A DNA stretch of 64,000 nucleotides from NCBI RefSeq assembly GCF_918698155.1, contig NZ_CAKKLX010000012.1, positions 1-64,000 of the forward strand, given 5' to 3'. Positions 41,839 to 51,111 of the stretch are shown piece after piece (the stretch's first letter is position 1; each line of letters starts with the position of its first letter). The position numbers and the translations under genes were made by a program. This stretch comes from Roseomonas sp. CECT 9278. Lineage in GTDB: Bacteria; Pseudomonadota; Alphaproteobacteria; Acetobacterales; Acetobacteraceae. The notes below the pieces were generated by a model, which was given only the letters and a program-made list of their open reading frames with translations, did not search any database and was not told the origin of the DNA.

Positions 41839-42108
41839 ATGCGCCTGCTCCCCGCCATCGCCCTTTCCGCCAGCCTCGCGCTCGGCGCCTGCACCAACTA
41901 CGACGGCTCGCCGGACTATGCCGGCACGGCGGCGCTGGGGCTCGGCGCGGCGGCGGTGGTCGGGCTTGCCGCCATCGCGGCCAACAACAACAACCGCACC
42001 AGCAACAACGACCACTACTACCGGGGCCGTGGCTATGACCGCCGCCACGGTGGCTACCGGCACGACCGCTACGCCTACCGGCACGACCGCGGCTATCGGC
42101 GCTGGTAG
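41839..42108 (+). CDS. Small lipoprotein, His/Tyr/Arg-rich tail
   Basis: 89 residues. The signal peptide MRLLPAIALSASLALGAC has lipobox LGAC (Cys18). A hydrophobic Ala/Gly/Leu stretch (about 31-48) is followed by an Asn-rich turn and a tail of repeated H-D-R-Y/G-Y elements ending RGYRRW. AGGAGG sits 8 bases before ATG 41839. Function is unknown. Its tail resembles the ending of the lipoprotein at 4936-5259, suggesting a shared envelope style. It is followed by about 130 bases with no gene. Confidence 0.75.
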   Translation: MRLLPAIALSASLALGACTNYDGSPDYAGTAALGLGAAAVVGLAAIAANNNNRTSNNDHYYRGRGYDRRHGGYRHDRYAYRHDRGYRRW

Positions 42109-42237
42109 CCGCCGACGGCCCGACCGCCGGCAGGCCTGTTCGCACCGCGCGACCCGCGCGCGACCGGCCGCTGCGCCCGCGCGCTCAGGGCCCCTTCGCG
42201 ACCGCGCCGGGCGGTGCCGTCATCGACGAACGGCCGG

Positions 42238-43734
42238 TCAGTCCCAGCCGATCGCGCCGGGCACCTCGCGGATCGGCTGAGCCGCGCGCAACGCCGACAG
42301 GTCGGGCACCGGGCGGCGCAGCACGGCGTCATGCGCGAAGGCGGCCTCGATCGCCGCCGCCACGCGCAGCACCAGCGCATCGCCCCCGCGCGGGCCGACG
42401 ATCTGCAGCCCGAACGGCATCCCCAGCCGATCCAGCCCCATCGGCAGCGAGATCGCCGGATGCCCGCACAGCGTCGGGTAATAGGCGCAGGCCAGCCAAT
42501 GGAAATACGTGCGCGTCGGCACCCCATCGATCTCGGCCGGATACAGTTCCTTCCACGGACGCGGACTCAGCGTGATCGCCGGCGTGACCAGCACGTCGTG
42601 CCGCGCGAAGAAGTGCTGCCAGGCGCGGTACATGCGCGTCTGCCCCGCCGAGGCATTCGCCACATCCTCGGCGGTGTAGCGCAGCCCTTCCTCGACATTG
42701 GCGGTCACGTTCGGCCCGACATCCTGCGGGCGCGTGCGGACCTTCTCCAGGTGCGAGCTCAGGATCGCGGTGGCGCGCAGCACCTCGAAGGCCTCGTCGC
42801 CGCCGCGGCAATCGGGGTCGGCCTCCTCGGCGGCGCCGAACAGCGGCGCGATGGCGCGCGCACGGATGGCAAACGCCTCGCGCACCAGCTTCTCGACCGG
42901 CGCCTGCCCGAAATCGACACTGATCGCGACCCGCAGCGACGCCAGGTCGACCGGCGCCAGCGGATGATAGCGCGCCGCCACGCCGCGCACGGCTTCGCCC
43001 GCCAGCGTATAGGCCAGCGGGTCCATCGCATCATCCGACGCCATGGCACTCAGCAGCAGCGCGGTATCCGCCACGTTGCGCGCCATCGGCCCGAGCACCG
43101 GCAGCCCCGACCAGCCATGCCCGCGCTTTTCGGATGGCACCACCCCGGGCGAGGGCCGATACCCCACGATCCCGTTGAACGCCGCCGGGTTGCGCAAGCT
43201 GCCGCCGGTATCCGACCCCGAGCAGATCGGCGCCATGCCACAGGCCAGCGCCACGCCTGACCCGCCGGAGGACCCGGCCGCCGACTTCATCGGGTCGAAG
43301 GGATTGCCCGTCACGCCATAGACGGCGTTGCGCGTATTGGCGCCGGCGCCGAATTCCGGCGTGTTGGTCTTGCCCATCACCACCGCGCCGGCGCGGCGCA
43401 GGTTCGCCACCATCCCGCAATCGGCCTCGGGCACGAAGTCCTTGAAGATCGGGCTGCCATAGGTGGTCCGCAGGCCCTTGGTCTCCTCCAGGTCCTTGAT
43501 GCCGACCGGCAGGCCGTGCAGCGCGCCGAGCGCGCCGCCCGCCATCACCGCCTCCTCGGCCGCCTTGGCGGCGGCGCGCGCGGCGGGCTCGTCGATCGCG
43601 ACCATGGCGTTGACCGCGTGGTTCACCTCGCCCACGCGCTTCAGGCAGGACTCCAGCAATTCCACGGGCGACAGGGCGCGCCGCCCGATCAGCGCGCGCG
43701 CCTCGACGGCGGAAAAATCGCAGGGTTCGGTCAT
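42238..43734 (-). CDS. Amidase-signature-family hydrolase
   Basis: 498 residues with the Ser-cisSer-Lys triad of the amidase signature family: Lys80 in GLPVGIKDLEE, cis-Ser155 in AAGSSGGSG and nucleophile Ser179 in SDTGGSLRNPAAF. The 24-residue spacing from cis-Ser to nucleophile is the family norm. It would hydrolyse carboxylic amides in the cytoplasm. The start at ATG 43734 overlaps the macrodomain gene stop by 4 bases. It belongs to a minus-strand operon: gamma-glutamyltransferase, macrodomain, amidase. It is not gatA-like in context (no gatB or gatC). Confidence 0.92.
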   Translation of the reverse strand: MTEPCDFSAVEARALIGRRALSPVELLESCLKRVGEVNHAVNAMVAIDEPAARAAAKAAEEAVMAGGALGALHGLPVGIKDLEETKGLRTTYGSPIFKDFVPEADCGMVANLRRAGAVVMGKTNTPEFGAGANTRNAVYGVTGNPFDPMKSAAGSSGGSGVALACGMAPICSGSDTGGSLRNPAAFNGIVGYRPSPGVVPSEKRGHGWSGLPVLGPMARNVADTALLLSAMASDDAMDPLAYTLAGEAVRGVAARYHPLAPVDLASLRVAISVDFGQAPVEKLVREAFAIRARAIAPLFGAAEEADPDCRGGDEAFEVLRATAILSSHLEKVRTRPQDVGPNVTANVEEGLRYTAEDVANASAGQTRMYRAWQHFFARHDVLVTPAITLSPRPWKELYPAEIDGVPTRTYFHWLACAYYPTLCGHPAISLPMGLDRLGMPFGLQIVGPRGGDALVLRVAAAIEAAFAHDAVLRRPVPDLSALRAAQPIREVPGAIGWD

Positions 43735-44234
43735 GCGCCGAGTTCCTTTTCGTACAATGCCAGCATGGGCTGGTCGAAGCAGGCGAAGATCACGTCGATC
43801 CCGCCACGACTTTCCTCCCGCACCGTCGCGACGGCAATCCGCGTCGCGGCATCCGCCGGATAGCCGAAGATGCCGGTCGAGATCGCCGGAAAGGCGATGG
43901 ACGCGCCGCCCGCCTGGCGCAGCAGGCGCAGGCTCTCGCGGCAGCAGGATGCCAGCAGCGCGGCCTCGCCCGCCCCGCCGCCGCGCCACACCGGCCCGAC
44001 CGCATGGATCACGAAGCGTGCCGGCAGCGCGCAGCCGGGCGTGATGCGCGCCTGCCCGGTCGGGCAGGGCGCGACCGGCGCGCAGGCCAGCGCCAGCGCC
44101 AGCGCCTCGGCGCCGGCCGCGCGGAAGATCGCGCCGCACACGCCCCCGCCCGTCAGCAGCGCCGCGTTCGCGGCATTCACCACCGCATCCACGCGCAGCG
44201 TCGTGATGTCGGCGCGGATCGCGCGCAGCCTCAT
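43731..44234 (-). CDS. Macrodomain protein (ADP-ribose / O-acetyl-ADP-ribose hydrolase type)
   Basis: 167 residues consisting of one macrodomain of the MacroD/YmdB class. It has an N-terminal ADITTLRVDAVVNAANAALLTGGGVCGAIFRAAG (adenine and ribose-binding loop with the Asn residues), TPGCALPARFVIHAVGP, and the late loop AISTGIFGYPADAA that contacts the distal ribose. Macrodomains of this class remove ADP-ribose from proteins or deacetylate O-acetyl-ADP-ribose. It is translationally coupled to the amidase (4-base overlap) and lies 24 bases after the gamma-glutamyltransferase. Confidence 0.92.
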   Translation of the reverse strand: MRLRAIRADITTLRVDAVVNAANAALLTGGGVCGAIFRAAGAEALALALACAPVAPCPTGQARITPGCALPARFVIHAVGPVWRGGGAGEAALLASCCRESLRLLRQAGGASIAFPAISTGIFGYPADAATRIAVATVREESRGGIDVIFACFDQPMLALYEKELGA

Positions 44235-44258
44235 TGCCCGCGCGGCACCGCCTTGGGG

Positions 44259-45875
44259 TCAATACCCCAGCGCACACCCATCCTTGCGCGGGTCGGACCC
44301 GCCGACCAGGCAGCCCTTCTCGCGGTCGATGAAGATCGCCTGGCCACCGCCATGCGGCTTGTCCACCAATTCGCAGGTGTGACCCAGCCGGTTCAGCCGG
44401 TCCACAACTGCGCCGGGGATGCCGGCCTCGACCTGCACCTTGTCACCGCCCGGGCCGTCCTGCGGCATCAGCCGCGGATGGTCGATCGCCTCCTGCACAT
44501 CCAGCCCGAATTCGAAGTGGTTGGTCAGGAACAGCGTCTGCCCGGTCGGCTGGAAGCGCCCGCCCATCACGCCATAGGGCATGATCGCCTGGCCGTCCTT
44601 CATCACCATGCCGGGGATGATGGTGTGCAGCGGCCGCTTGTTGGGCGCGATGCAGTTCGGGTGGCCTTCCTGCAGCCGGAAGCCGAAGCCGCGATTCTGC
44701 AGCATGACGCCCGACGTCTCGGCCAGGATGCCGGTGCCGAAGCCTTCGAACAGCGAGTTGATGAAGGAACAGGCATTGCCGTCGCGGTCCACGACGCACA
44801 GGTAGACCGTGTCCTTGTGCTTGCCGAGGTCGCTCTCGCCGGCCGGCGGCAGCTCGGGCATCGCGGCGTCGTCGCGGATCAGCCTGGCGAGGCGCTTCAG
44901 GTAGTCGGACGACAGCAGGCGATCCACCGGCACATCCACCTGCGAGGGATCCGCGAGGAAGGCATCGCGGTCGCGATAGACCAGGCGCGCGGCTTCGATA
45001 TGGCGATGGAAGCGCTCGGCGCTGAACGGCCCCTGCTCCGGCGTGTCGAGGTTGCCCAGGATTCCCAGGATCTGCAGCACATGCATCCCCACCCCGTTCG
45101 GCGGGCACTGGAACACCTGCATGCCGCGCCAGTCGATCGAGATGGGTTCGACGAATTCCGCCACGTCGGCGCCGCGGGCGAAATCCTCCTCGGTGTGCAG
45201 GCCGCCGGCGGCGCGCAGCGTCGCGACGATGTCGGCCGCGACCTCGCCCTCGTAGAAGGCCTTCTTCCCCTGCGCCGCGATGGCCCGCAGCGTGCGCGCC
45301 AGCTCGGGCTGCACGAAGCGGGTGCCGAGCGCCGGCGCCTGCCCGTCGCGCAGGAAGCGCCGCGCGGAGGCCTCGTGCTTCATCAGCTTGCCGACCGCCC
45401 CCACCCAGTCGGTGGCGACGCGCGGGGAGATCGCGAAGCCTTCCTCGGCATGGCGGATCGCCGGCTGCAGGATGACATCGAGGCCGAGCCGCCCATGCGT
45501 GCGGTTCAGCAATTCCCACGCGCTGATCGCGCCAGGCACGGTCACCGAATGGGCCGAGGTATTGACCATGCCGGTCATCCCCGCCGCGCGCAGCGCCTCC
45601 GGCGTCGCCCCCGCCGGTGCGCGGCCCGACCCGTTCAGCGCCACCACCTTCGACGACCCGGCCGGCACATACAGGCAGAAGCAGTCGCCGCCGATCCCGG
45701 TCGAGGCCGGTTCGATCACGCACTGCACCGCGCAGGCGGCGATCGCGGCATCCAGCGCATTGCCGCCGGCGCGCAGGATATCCAGCGCGGCCAGCGTCGC
45801 CTGCGGCATGGAGGTGGCGGCCATGCCGTTCACGCCATAGGCGGGGCTGCGGCCGGGCAAATGGAAATCGCGCAT
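44259..45875 (-). CDS. Gamma-glutamyltransferase-family Ntn hydrolase (copy 2)
   Basis: 538 residues related to gamma-glutamyltranspeptidase. Motifs are [23 protein letters not shown], nucleophile Thr356 in [23 protein letters not shown], and [19 protein letters not shown]. No signal peptide is visible, as in copy 1 at 26.8 kb; the two are distant relatives. The start at ATG 45875 is the first that leads straight into the mature family sequence (the open frame runs further up without support). It heads the macrodomain-amidase operon. Confidence 0.88.
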   Translation of the reverse strand: MRDFHLPGRSPAYGVNGMAATSMPQATLAALDILRAGGNALDAAIAACAVQCVIEPASTGIGGDCFCLYVPAGSSKVVALNGSGRAPAGATPEALRAAGMTGMVNTSAHSVTVPGAISAWELLNRTHGRLGLDVILQPAIRHAEEGFAISPRVATDWVGAVGKLMKHEASARRFLRDGQAPALGTRFVQPELARTLRAIAAQGKKAFYEGEVAADIVATLRAAGGLHTEEDFARGADVAEFVEPISIDWRGMQVFQCPPNGVGMHVLQILGILGNLDTPEQGPFSAERFHRHIEAARLVYRDRDAFLADPSQVDVPVDRLLSSDYLKRLARLIRDDAAMPELPPAGESDLGKHKDTVYLCVVDRDGNACSFINSLFEGFGTGILAETSGVMLQNRGFGFRLQEGHPNCIAPNKRPLHTIIPGMVMKDGQAIMPYGVMGGRFQPTGQTLFLTNHFEFGLDVQEAIDHPRLMPQDGPGGDKVQVEAGIPGAVVDRLNRLGHTCELVDKPHGGGQAIFIDREKGCLVGGSDPRKDGCALGY

Positions 45876-46003
45876 ATCGGGTCCGTTTCCGTCGAGGTTG
45901 CCCCCTCCATGCAACGGGACGCCCGCCTTGGAAAGCCCATGGGGCGCCACGGCGGCGGCAGGCCCCCCTCGCGCCGGCCCGGCTTCTGTTCTAAGGGCGC
46001 TGC

Positions 46004-46345
46004 ATGGACAGCACCGCCAGCATCGAGGATTTCGACCGCCTCGACATCCGCGCCGGCACCGTGGTCGACGCCCAGCCCTTCCCCGAGGCGCGCAAGCCCG
46101 CGATCCGCCTGTGGGTGGATTTCGGCGGCACACTGGGGGTGAAGCGCTCCTCCGCGCAGGTCACCGTGCACTACGCGCCGGACCGGCTGATCGGGCGCCA
46201 GGTGCTCGCGGTGGTGAACTTCGCGCCCCGCCGCATCGCCGGCTTCGAAAGCGAGGTGCTGGTGCTCGGCGTGCCCGACGAGAACGGCGCGGTGGTGCTG
46301 CTGAAGCCCGACCTGCGGGTGCCCGACGGCGGGAGGATGTTCTGA
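46004..46345 (+). CDS. csaA: CsaA-like tRNA-binding domain protein
   Basis: 113 residues consisting of an OB-fold tRNA-binding domain: [33 protein letters not shown] ... [14 protein letters not shown] ... [28 protein letters not shown]. This is the length and sequence of CsaA proteins (a proposed secretion-related chaperone in Bacillus) and of the tRNA-binding EMAP-like domain. The last base of its stop overlaps the gpt start. Confidence 0.9.
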   Translation: MDSTASIEDFDRLDIRAGTVVDAQPFPEARKPAIRLWVDFGGTLGVKRSSAQVTVHYAPDRLIGRQVLAVVNFAPRRIAGFESEVLVLGVPDENGAVVLLKPDLRVPDGGRMF

Positions 46346-46821
46346 TGGCGCCGAAATACTACACCGTCACCTGGGACCAGCTGCACCGCGACAGCAAGGC
46401 GCTGGCCTGGCGGCTGCTGGAACGCGGCCCCTGGCGCGGCATCGTCGCCATCACCCGCGGCGGGCTGATCCCGGCCGCGATCATCGCCCGCGAACTCGAC
46501 TGCCGGCTGATCGAGAGCGTCTCGATCGTCACCTACGACGACGAGAAGCGCGGCGAACCGCATGTCGCCAAGCGGCCCTCCGCGGCCGGCGATGGCGAGG
46601 GCTGGCTGATCGTGGACGACCTGGTCGATACCGGCACCACCGCCCGCGTGGTGCGCGCGCTGCTGCCGAAGGCGCATTTCGCCACGGTCTATGCGAAGCC
46701 CGCCGGCAATCCGCTGGTGGACACCTTCATCACCGAGGTCTCCCAGGACACCTGGATCCTGTTCCCCTGGGACACCGAGCCGCAATTCGTGGCGCCGATC
46801 GCGCGGAGCTTGGCGAAGTAG
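46345..46821 (+). CDS. gpt: Xanthine phosphoribosyltransferase
   Basis: 158 residues; type I PRTase that makes XMP and GMP from xanthine and guanine plus PRPP in purine salvage. It has [21 protein letters not shown] at the N-terminus, [18 protein letters not shown], and the PRPP-binding motif [14 protein letters not shown]. The C-terminal [12 protein letters not shown] is diagnostic of Gpt. It is coupled to csaA through a TGATG overlap. It is convergent with the CorC-type gene, with stop codons directly abutting at 46821/46822. Confidence 0.95.
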   Translation: MAPKYYTVTWDQLHRDSKALAWRLLERGPWRGIVAITRGGLIPAAIIARELDCRLIESVSIVTYDDEKRGEPHVAKRPSAAGDGEGWLIVDDLVDTGTTARVVRALLPKAHFATVYAKPAGNPLVDTFITEVSQDTWILFPWDTEPQFVAPIARSLAK

Positions 46822-48120
46822 TCACGCCGCCACTTCCTCCCGGCTCGCCAGCACCTTGTCCACGCGCCGGCCGTCCATGTCCACGATCTCGAACCGCCAG
46901 CCGGCCCATACGATGCGGTCGCCTTCCTTCGGCACGCGGTTCAACAAGGCCAGCATCAGCCCCGCCACCGTGTGATAGGTGCCGGCCCCCGGCAGTTCCG
47001 GCAATTCCAGCCGCGCGCGCAGCTCGTCCGAGGGCATCGACCCGTCCAGCAGCAGCGACCCGTCATGGCGTTCCACCGCATCGCCGCCGGCCACCGGCTC
47101 GGCCGCGCCCAGCTCGCCCACGATCGCCTCCAGCAGGTCGGCGGCGGTCACCACGCCCTCGAAGGACCCGTACTCGTCCAGCACCAGCGCCAGGCCCAGC
47201 CGGTCGCCGCGCAGGCGCTCCAGCGCATCGAGCGCGGTCAGCGTATCGGGCAGCGCCAGCGGCTGGCGCAGCACGGCATCGAGCACCATCGGCGCGCCCT
47301 CCAGCAACTGGTCCAGCAGGTCCTTCGCCACCACCACGCCGACCACGTTGTCCACCCGCCCATCGGCCACGATGAAGCGGGTCACGTCGCTCTCGCGCAG
47401 CGTCGCGGCGATATCCGCCGGCGTGTCCGACCGGTCGAGCCAGGCCAGGTCGTTGCGCGGGGTCATCAGCGCGCGCACCGGCTTGTCGGCCAGGCGCAGC
47501 ACGCGCTCGATCATGTGGCGTTCCTCGGATTCCAGGGCGCCGGCCTGCACGCCCTCGGCGACCACGGCCTTCACTTCCTCCTCCGTCACCGACTGCTCGC
47601 CCGGCCGGGCGGGGCCGAAGAAGCGCAGCACGAAGGCCGAGGATTGCCCGAGCACCCAGACCACCGGCGACGACACGCGCGCCAGCATCGCCAGCGGCCG
47701 CGAGACGATGACGGCGACGCGCTCCGGATTGCGCAGCGCGACCTGCTTGGGCACCAGCTCGCCCAGGATCAGGCTGAGATAGGTGATGGCGATGACGACC
47801 AGGGTGAAGGCGATCTCACCGCCATAGGGCGCGACCCCCGGGATGGCGTTCAGCGCCTCGCCCAGCGTGCCGGACAGCCGGGCGCCGCCGAAGGCGCCGG
47901 CGAAGATGCCCACCAGCGTGATGCCGACCTGCACGGTGGGCAGGAAGCGCTGCGGGTCGTCGGCCAGGGCCAGCGCCGCCTCGGCCCCCAGGCTGCCCTG
48001 GCGCTGCATGGCCATCAGCCGCGACCGGCGGGAGGAGACGATGGCCAGCTCGCTCATGGCAAAGGCGCCGTTGATGAGGACAAGCAGCAGGATGACGCCG
48101 ATCTCGAGCACGGTACCCAT
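46822..48120 (-). CDS. CNNM/CorC-family membrane transporter (hemolysin-like)
   Basis: About 432 residues. The DUF21/CNNM membrane domain with four helices (GTVLEIGVILLLVLINGAFAMSELAIVSSRR ... GIFAGAFGGARLSG ... YLSLILGELVPKQVALRNPERVAV) covers about 1-185. Paired CBS domains (MTPRNDLAWLDRSDTPADI ... FIVADGRVDNVVGVVVAKDLLDQL) follow, and a C-terminal CorC_HlyC domain (TVAGLMLALLNRVPKEGDRI). The family exports Mg2+/Co2+ or Na+. I chose Met at 48120 as start since the membrane domain begins there; ATG 48138 would add six residues. No strong ribosome-binding site was seen for either. Confidence 0.9.
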   Translation of the reverse strand: MGTVLEIGVILLLVLINGAFAMSELAIVSSRRSRLMAMQRQGSLGAEAALALADDPQRFLPTVQVGITLVGIFAGAFGGARLSGTLGEALNAIPGVAPYGGEIAFTLVVIAITYLSLILGELVPKQVALRNPERVAVIVSRPLAMLARVSSPVVWVLGQSSAFVLRFFGPARPGEQSVTEEEVKAVVAEGVQAGALESEERHMIERVLRLADKPVRALMTPRNDLAWLDRSDTPADIAATLRESDVTRFIVADGRVDNVVGVVVAKDLLDQLLEGAPMVLDAVLRQPLALPDTLTALDALERLRGDRLGLALVLDEYGSFEGVVTAADLLEAIVGELGAAEPVAGGDAVERHDGSLLLDGSMPSDELRARLELPELPGAGTYHTVAGLMLALLNRVPKEGDRIVWAGWRFEIVDMDGRRVDKVLASREEVAA

Positions 48121-48446
48121 GGCTGACGCATAGAGCATCCGTGCGAAGGCCGTAACCGGGGAAAGCCACGACGGGGCGACCGCGCCTGCGGGGACTCACG
48201 CGACTGTGATGCACCCAAGGATTGCGGGGCCTGGCAGACGCGATCGGCCCGGTGGCGCTCACATCCGGTCGAGAAAGCGCTGTCAAAACATTGAAAACAC
48301 GTTAAAGATGCTCATCGCATCCAGCCTGCCGCCACGCGCAAGGCGCCGCGTTTTTTCGCGACGATTTCTTGAAACCGAGACAATTTCCTCTCGCCTCAGC
48401 CGCGGAGATTCACTAAGAGAATATTAACACGCCCTGTCGAGGCCCC
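48121..48446. promoter_or_regulatory. AT-rich gap before a small coiled-coil gene
   Basis: About 326 bases without a convincing gene. The part 48281-48430 is markedly AT-rich for this genome (A+T about 52% over 48361-48420 by count), with poly-T (48350-48355) and TATTAA at 48422-48427 just before the next gene. Probably it holds the promoter(s) of the 48447 gene; no specific -35/-10 pair is convincing. Confidence 0.45.
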
Positions 48447-48770
48447 ATGTCCGCACCGCTCCCGCCGACACCGTCGCCCGCCGCCGCGGACCCCGCGCTG
48501 CCAACGCAGGCCGACGTCGCCTTCTTCCCCCAGCGCCCGGAAGATCGCCTGCGCCTCGCGCTGCGCCGCCTCGACGAGGCCGTGGCCGAGCAATCCGAAG
48601 CCACCGCCGGCCTGCGCGCCGCCATCGGCGACCTGTCCACGACCATGGCGCGGCTCGGGCAGAGCGTCAGCGGCTATCGTTCGGCGCTCGACACCACCGC
48701 CACCGAGATCGAACGCGCCCTCGCCTCCTCCCGCACCTTGCAGGCCACCGCCAGCCGCATGGCGGTCTGA
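48447..48770 (+). CDS. Small hypothetical protein with coiled-coil segment
   Basis: 107 residues. An N-terminal Pro/Ala-rich stretch and AFFPQRPEDRLRLALRRLDEAVAEQSEATAGLRAAIGDLSTTMARLGQSVSGYRSALDTTATEIERALASSRTLQ form an apparently helical amphipathic region (about 31-100). I do not recognise a family. GAGG lies about 4 bases before ATG 48447. It stands alone between the CorC-type gene and the KDPG aldolase gene, preceded by an AT-rich region. Coding status is supported by the frame's composition and the ribosome-binding site, but no homologue was recognised. Confidence 0.65.
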   Translation: MSAPLPPTPSPAAADPALPTQADVAFFPQRPEDRLRLALRRLDEAVAEQSEATAGLRAAIGDLSTTMARLGQSVSGYRSALDTTATEIERALASSRTLQATASRMAV

Positions 48771-49009
48771 CGCGCCGGCGCCTGCTGTCCTGCCGATCCT
48801 CGCCGCTTGCCGCACATCGCGGCGAATGTCGCGGGGGGCAAGCCGGCGCGGCTGCCACCCGTCCTGCCGCACGTCACCGCCTGCATATCCCTGCTTGCAC
48901 GACCATCGTCACCCGACCGGATGATTCCATCTGGTTGGGGTCCGCGCGCGCGGGGCTTGCCGCGGCGGCGCCGACGGCCAAGCATGGCGGCCCCACAGGG
49001 CCCGATGCC
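48771..49009. other. Gap before the KDPG aldolase gene
   Basis: 239 bases without a recognizable gene or strong repeat. I see no convincing terminator or operator here; presumably it holds the promoter of the eda-kdgK pair. Confidence 0.3.
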
Positions 49010-49636
49010 ATGCACCCGCTGATCCCCCGCCTGCGCGCCGCGCGCATCATCCCGGTGGTGCGCGCCAGCACCGCCGCGCGCGCCGCCACCGCCGTCGCCT
49101 GGCTGCAGGAAGCCGGCATCACGGTGTTCGAAATCACCATGACGGTGCCCGAGGCCCCGGCCCTGATCCGCGCCCTGGCCGCCGACCCCGCCTTGCTGGT
49201 GGGCGCCGGCACCGTGCCTGACGCCGCCACGGCCCGCGCATGCCTCGATGCCGGCGCGCGCTTCATCGTCGCCCCCTGGGTCGATCCGGCCCTGGCCGCG
49301 CCCTGCCGCGAGGCCGGCGCCTGCCTGATGCTGGGCGCCCTGACCCCCACCGAGGTCCGCGCCGCGCTGTCCGCCGGCGCCGAGGTGGTGAAGATCTTCC
49401 CCGCGAACTCCGCCGGCGGCCCGTCCCATGTGAAGTCGCTGCGCGCGGTCTTCCCCGACGTCGCCTTCTGCCCGACCGGCGGGGTCGATGCCCGCAACGC
49501 GCCCGACTACCTGGCTGCCGGCGCCGCCTTCGTGGGCATCGGCGGCAAGCTGGTGGATGAATCCCTGGTCGCCGCCGGCAACCGCGCCGCCGTCATGCAG
49601 GCGGCCGAGGATGCGCTCGGCATCATGCGGGCCTGA
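49010..49636 (+). CDS. eda: 2-dehydro-3-deoxyphosphogluconate / 4-hydroxy-2-oxoglutarate aldolase
   Basis: 208 residues; class I aldolase cleaving KDPG to pyruvate and glyceraldehyde 3-phosphate (Entner-Doudoroff). Catalytic Glu41 is in FEITMT, Schiff-base Lys128 in AEVVKIFPA, with phosphate-binding GGV (FCPTGGVDARNA). It starts at ATG 49010. The sugar kinase gene begins 5 bases after its stop, so the pair likely handles 2-keto-3-deoxygluconate: the kinase makes KDPG and this enzyme splits it. Confidence 0.93.
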   Translation: MHPLIPRLRAARIIPVVRASTAARAATAVAWLQEAGITVFEITMTVPEAPALIRALAADPALLVGAGTVPDAATARACLDAGARFIVAPWVDPALAAPCREAGACLMLGALTPTEVRAALSAGAEVVKIFPANSAGGPSHVKSLRAVFPDVAFCPTGGVDARNAPDYLAAGAAFVGIGGKLVDESLVAAGNRAAVMQAAEDALGIMRA

Positions 49637-49641
49637 CGCCG

Positions 49642-50568
49642 ATGCCCGACCTGCTCTGCCTCGGCGAACCGATGCTGGAATTCAACCGCCAGCCGGCAGG
49701 CCCCGATGGCCGCGTGCTGTACCTGGAGGGCCATGGCGGCGACACCTCCAACGCCGCCATCGCCGCGGCACGATCGGGTGCCCGGGTCGGCTATGTGACC
49801 GCCATCGGCACCGATGCGCCGGGCGACAGCTTCATGGCGCTGTGGGCGTCCGAAGGCATCGACACCGCGACCGTGCGCCGCACCGCCGATGCGCCGACCG
49901 GCCTGTATGTCGTGACGCACGACGCCGCCGGCCACCACTTCACCTTCTACCGCAGCGGGTCCGCCGCCGCCCGCCAGCGCCCCGACGACGTGCCGGACCA
50001 GGCGATCCGCGCCGCCCGCATCCTGCACCTGTCGGGCATCAGCCAGGCGATCTCGGACACCGCCTGCGACGCCGGCTTCCGCGCCATGGAACTGGCGCGC
50101 GCGTCCGGCGTGGCGGTCTCCTACGATACCAACCTGCGGCTGCGCCTGTGGCCGGCCGCGCGCGCCGCGGCGGTGATCCATGCCGCGATCGGCATGGCCG
50201 ACATCGCCCTGCCCTCGCTCGACGACGCGACGGCCCTGACCGGCCTGGCCGACCCCGACGCCGTGGCCGATTTCTACCTGCGCCTGTGCCCCACCGTGCT
50301 GCTGAAATGCGGCGCCGCCGGCTGCCTGGTCGCGTCGCGCGATGCCCGCACGCGCATCCCCGCCCATCGCGTGGCGGCGGTGGACGCCACCGGCGCGGGG
50401 GATACCTTCGCCGGCGCGCTGCTCGCGCGGCTGCTGGCCGGCGATGATGTCGTCACCGCCGCGCGCTACGCCAATGCGGCCGCGGCGCTGGCGACCACCG
50501 GCTATGGCGCGGTGGCGCCGATCCCGCGCGAAGCGGCGGTGCGGGCGTTGCTGGCAACGACGCGATGA
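49642..50568 (+). CDS. kdgK: 2-dehydro-3-deoxygluconokinase (PfkB family sugar kinase)
   Basis: 308 residues of the PfkB family. It has GGDTSNAAIAAARSGARVGYVTAIG, the substrate region YYRSGSAA-like FTFYRSGSAAARQ, and the PfkB anion hole DATGAGDTFAGALLARLL near residue 250. It phosphorylates 2-keto-3-deoxygluconate to KDPG. Identity is inferred from family plus direct linkage to eda; other KDG-like substrates are possible. Confidence 0.88.
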   Translation: MPDLLCLGEPMLEFNRQPAGPDGRVLYLEGHGGDTSNAAIAAARSGARVGYVTAIGTDAPGDSFMALWASEGIDTATVRRTADAPTGLYVVTHDAAGHHFTFYRSGSAAARQRPDDVPDQAIRAARILHLSGISQAISDTACDAGFRAMELARASGVAVSYDTNLRLRLWPAARAAAVIHAAIGMADIALPSLDDATALTGLADPDAVADFYLRLCPTVLLKCGAAGCLVASRDARTRIPAHRVAAVDATGAGDTFAGALLARLLAGDDVVTAARYANAAAALATTGYGAVAPIPREAAVRALLATTR

Positions 50569-50685
50569 CGCCGATGTTTCCCGACCCGCCGTGACGCGGC
50601 ACCGCCCGGTCACGCAACCGCGGCCGTTCGCGCGCCGCGCAGTGGCCGTCCGGGGACGCGGCGTTCGGCGCCGTCTCCGGCCAGG

Positions 50686-51111
50686 TCAAAGCCTCAGGCC
50701 ATGCGTGGCCTGCGCCGCGCGCATCGGCGTGAAGCCGCAGCCCTCCCAGAACGCCGCGGCGGAAGCCGGCGCGCGCAGCCGGATGCAGCTGGCGCCCGAC
50801 GCCCGCGCATGGTCCAGCACCGCCATCGCCAGCGCGCGCCCCAGCCCGCCGCGCCGCGCCTGCGGCCGCACATAGAAGCGCCGCATCCGCAGCCCCGGCC
50901 CATGCGGGTCGCGCGTGATCCCGCCGATGCCGAGCAGCGATCCCACCGGATCGCGCGCCGCGAACAGCGCGCAGCCTGGCGCGGTGAAGGGCGCGAAGCC
51001 CTCGGCCAGCAGCGTGCCGACCATGCGGAACCCCTCCGCCCGCGCGGCCGCATCGAGCAGCGCGACATCCGGCGGCAGCGCATCGAGGCGCAGGATGCGC
51101 GCCGCCGTCAC
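50686..51111 (-). CDS. GNAT-family N-acetyltransferase
   Basis: 141 residues. The GNAT fold is marked by acetyl-CoA pyrophosphate loop RRGGLGRALAM (about 87-97), preceded by MRRFYVRPQ and followed by the C-terminal AAAFWEGCGFTPM typical of small GNATs. The acceptor is unknown. It overlaps the end of the hydrolase gene by 4 bases, so it is the last gene of the minus-strand peptide/amide cassette, and may acetylate a product amine. Confidence 0.85.
   Translation of the reverse strand: MTAARILRLDALPPDVALLDAAARAEGFRMVGTLLAEGFAPFTAPGCALFAARDPVGSLLGIGGITRDPHGPGLRMRRFYVRPQARRGGLGRALAMAVLDHARASGASCIRLRAPASAAAFWEGCGFTPMRAAQATHGLRL

Noticed and set aside
48206-48427. 73-codon open frame in the AT-rich gap.
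   Set aside because: No ribosome-binding site, no recognisable features, ends before the supported gene; it probably only reflects the open AT-rich region.
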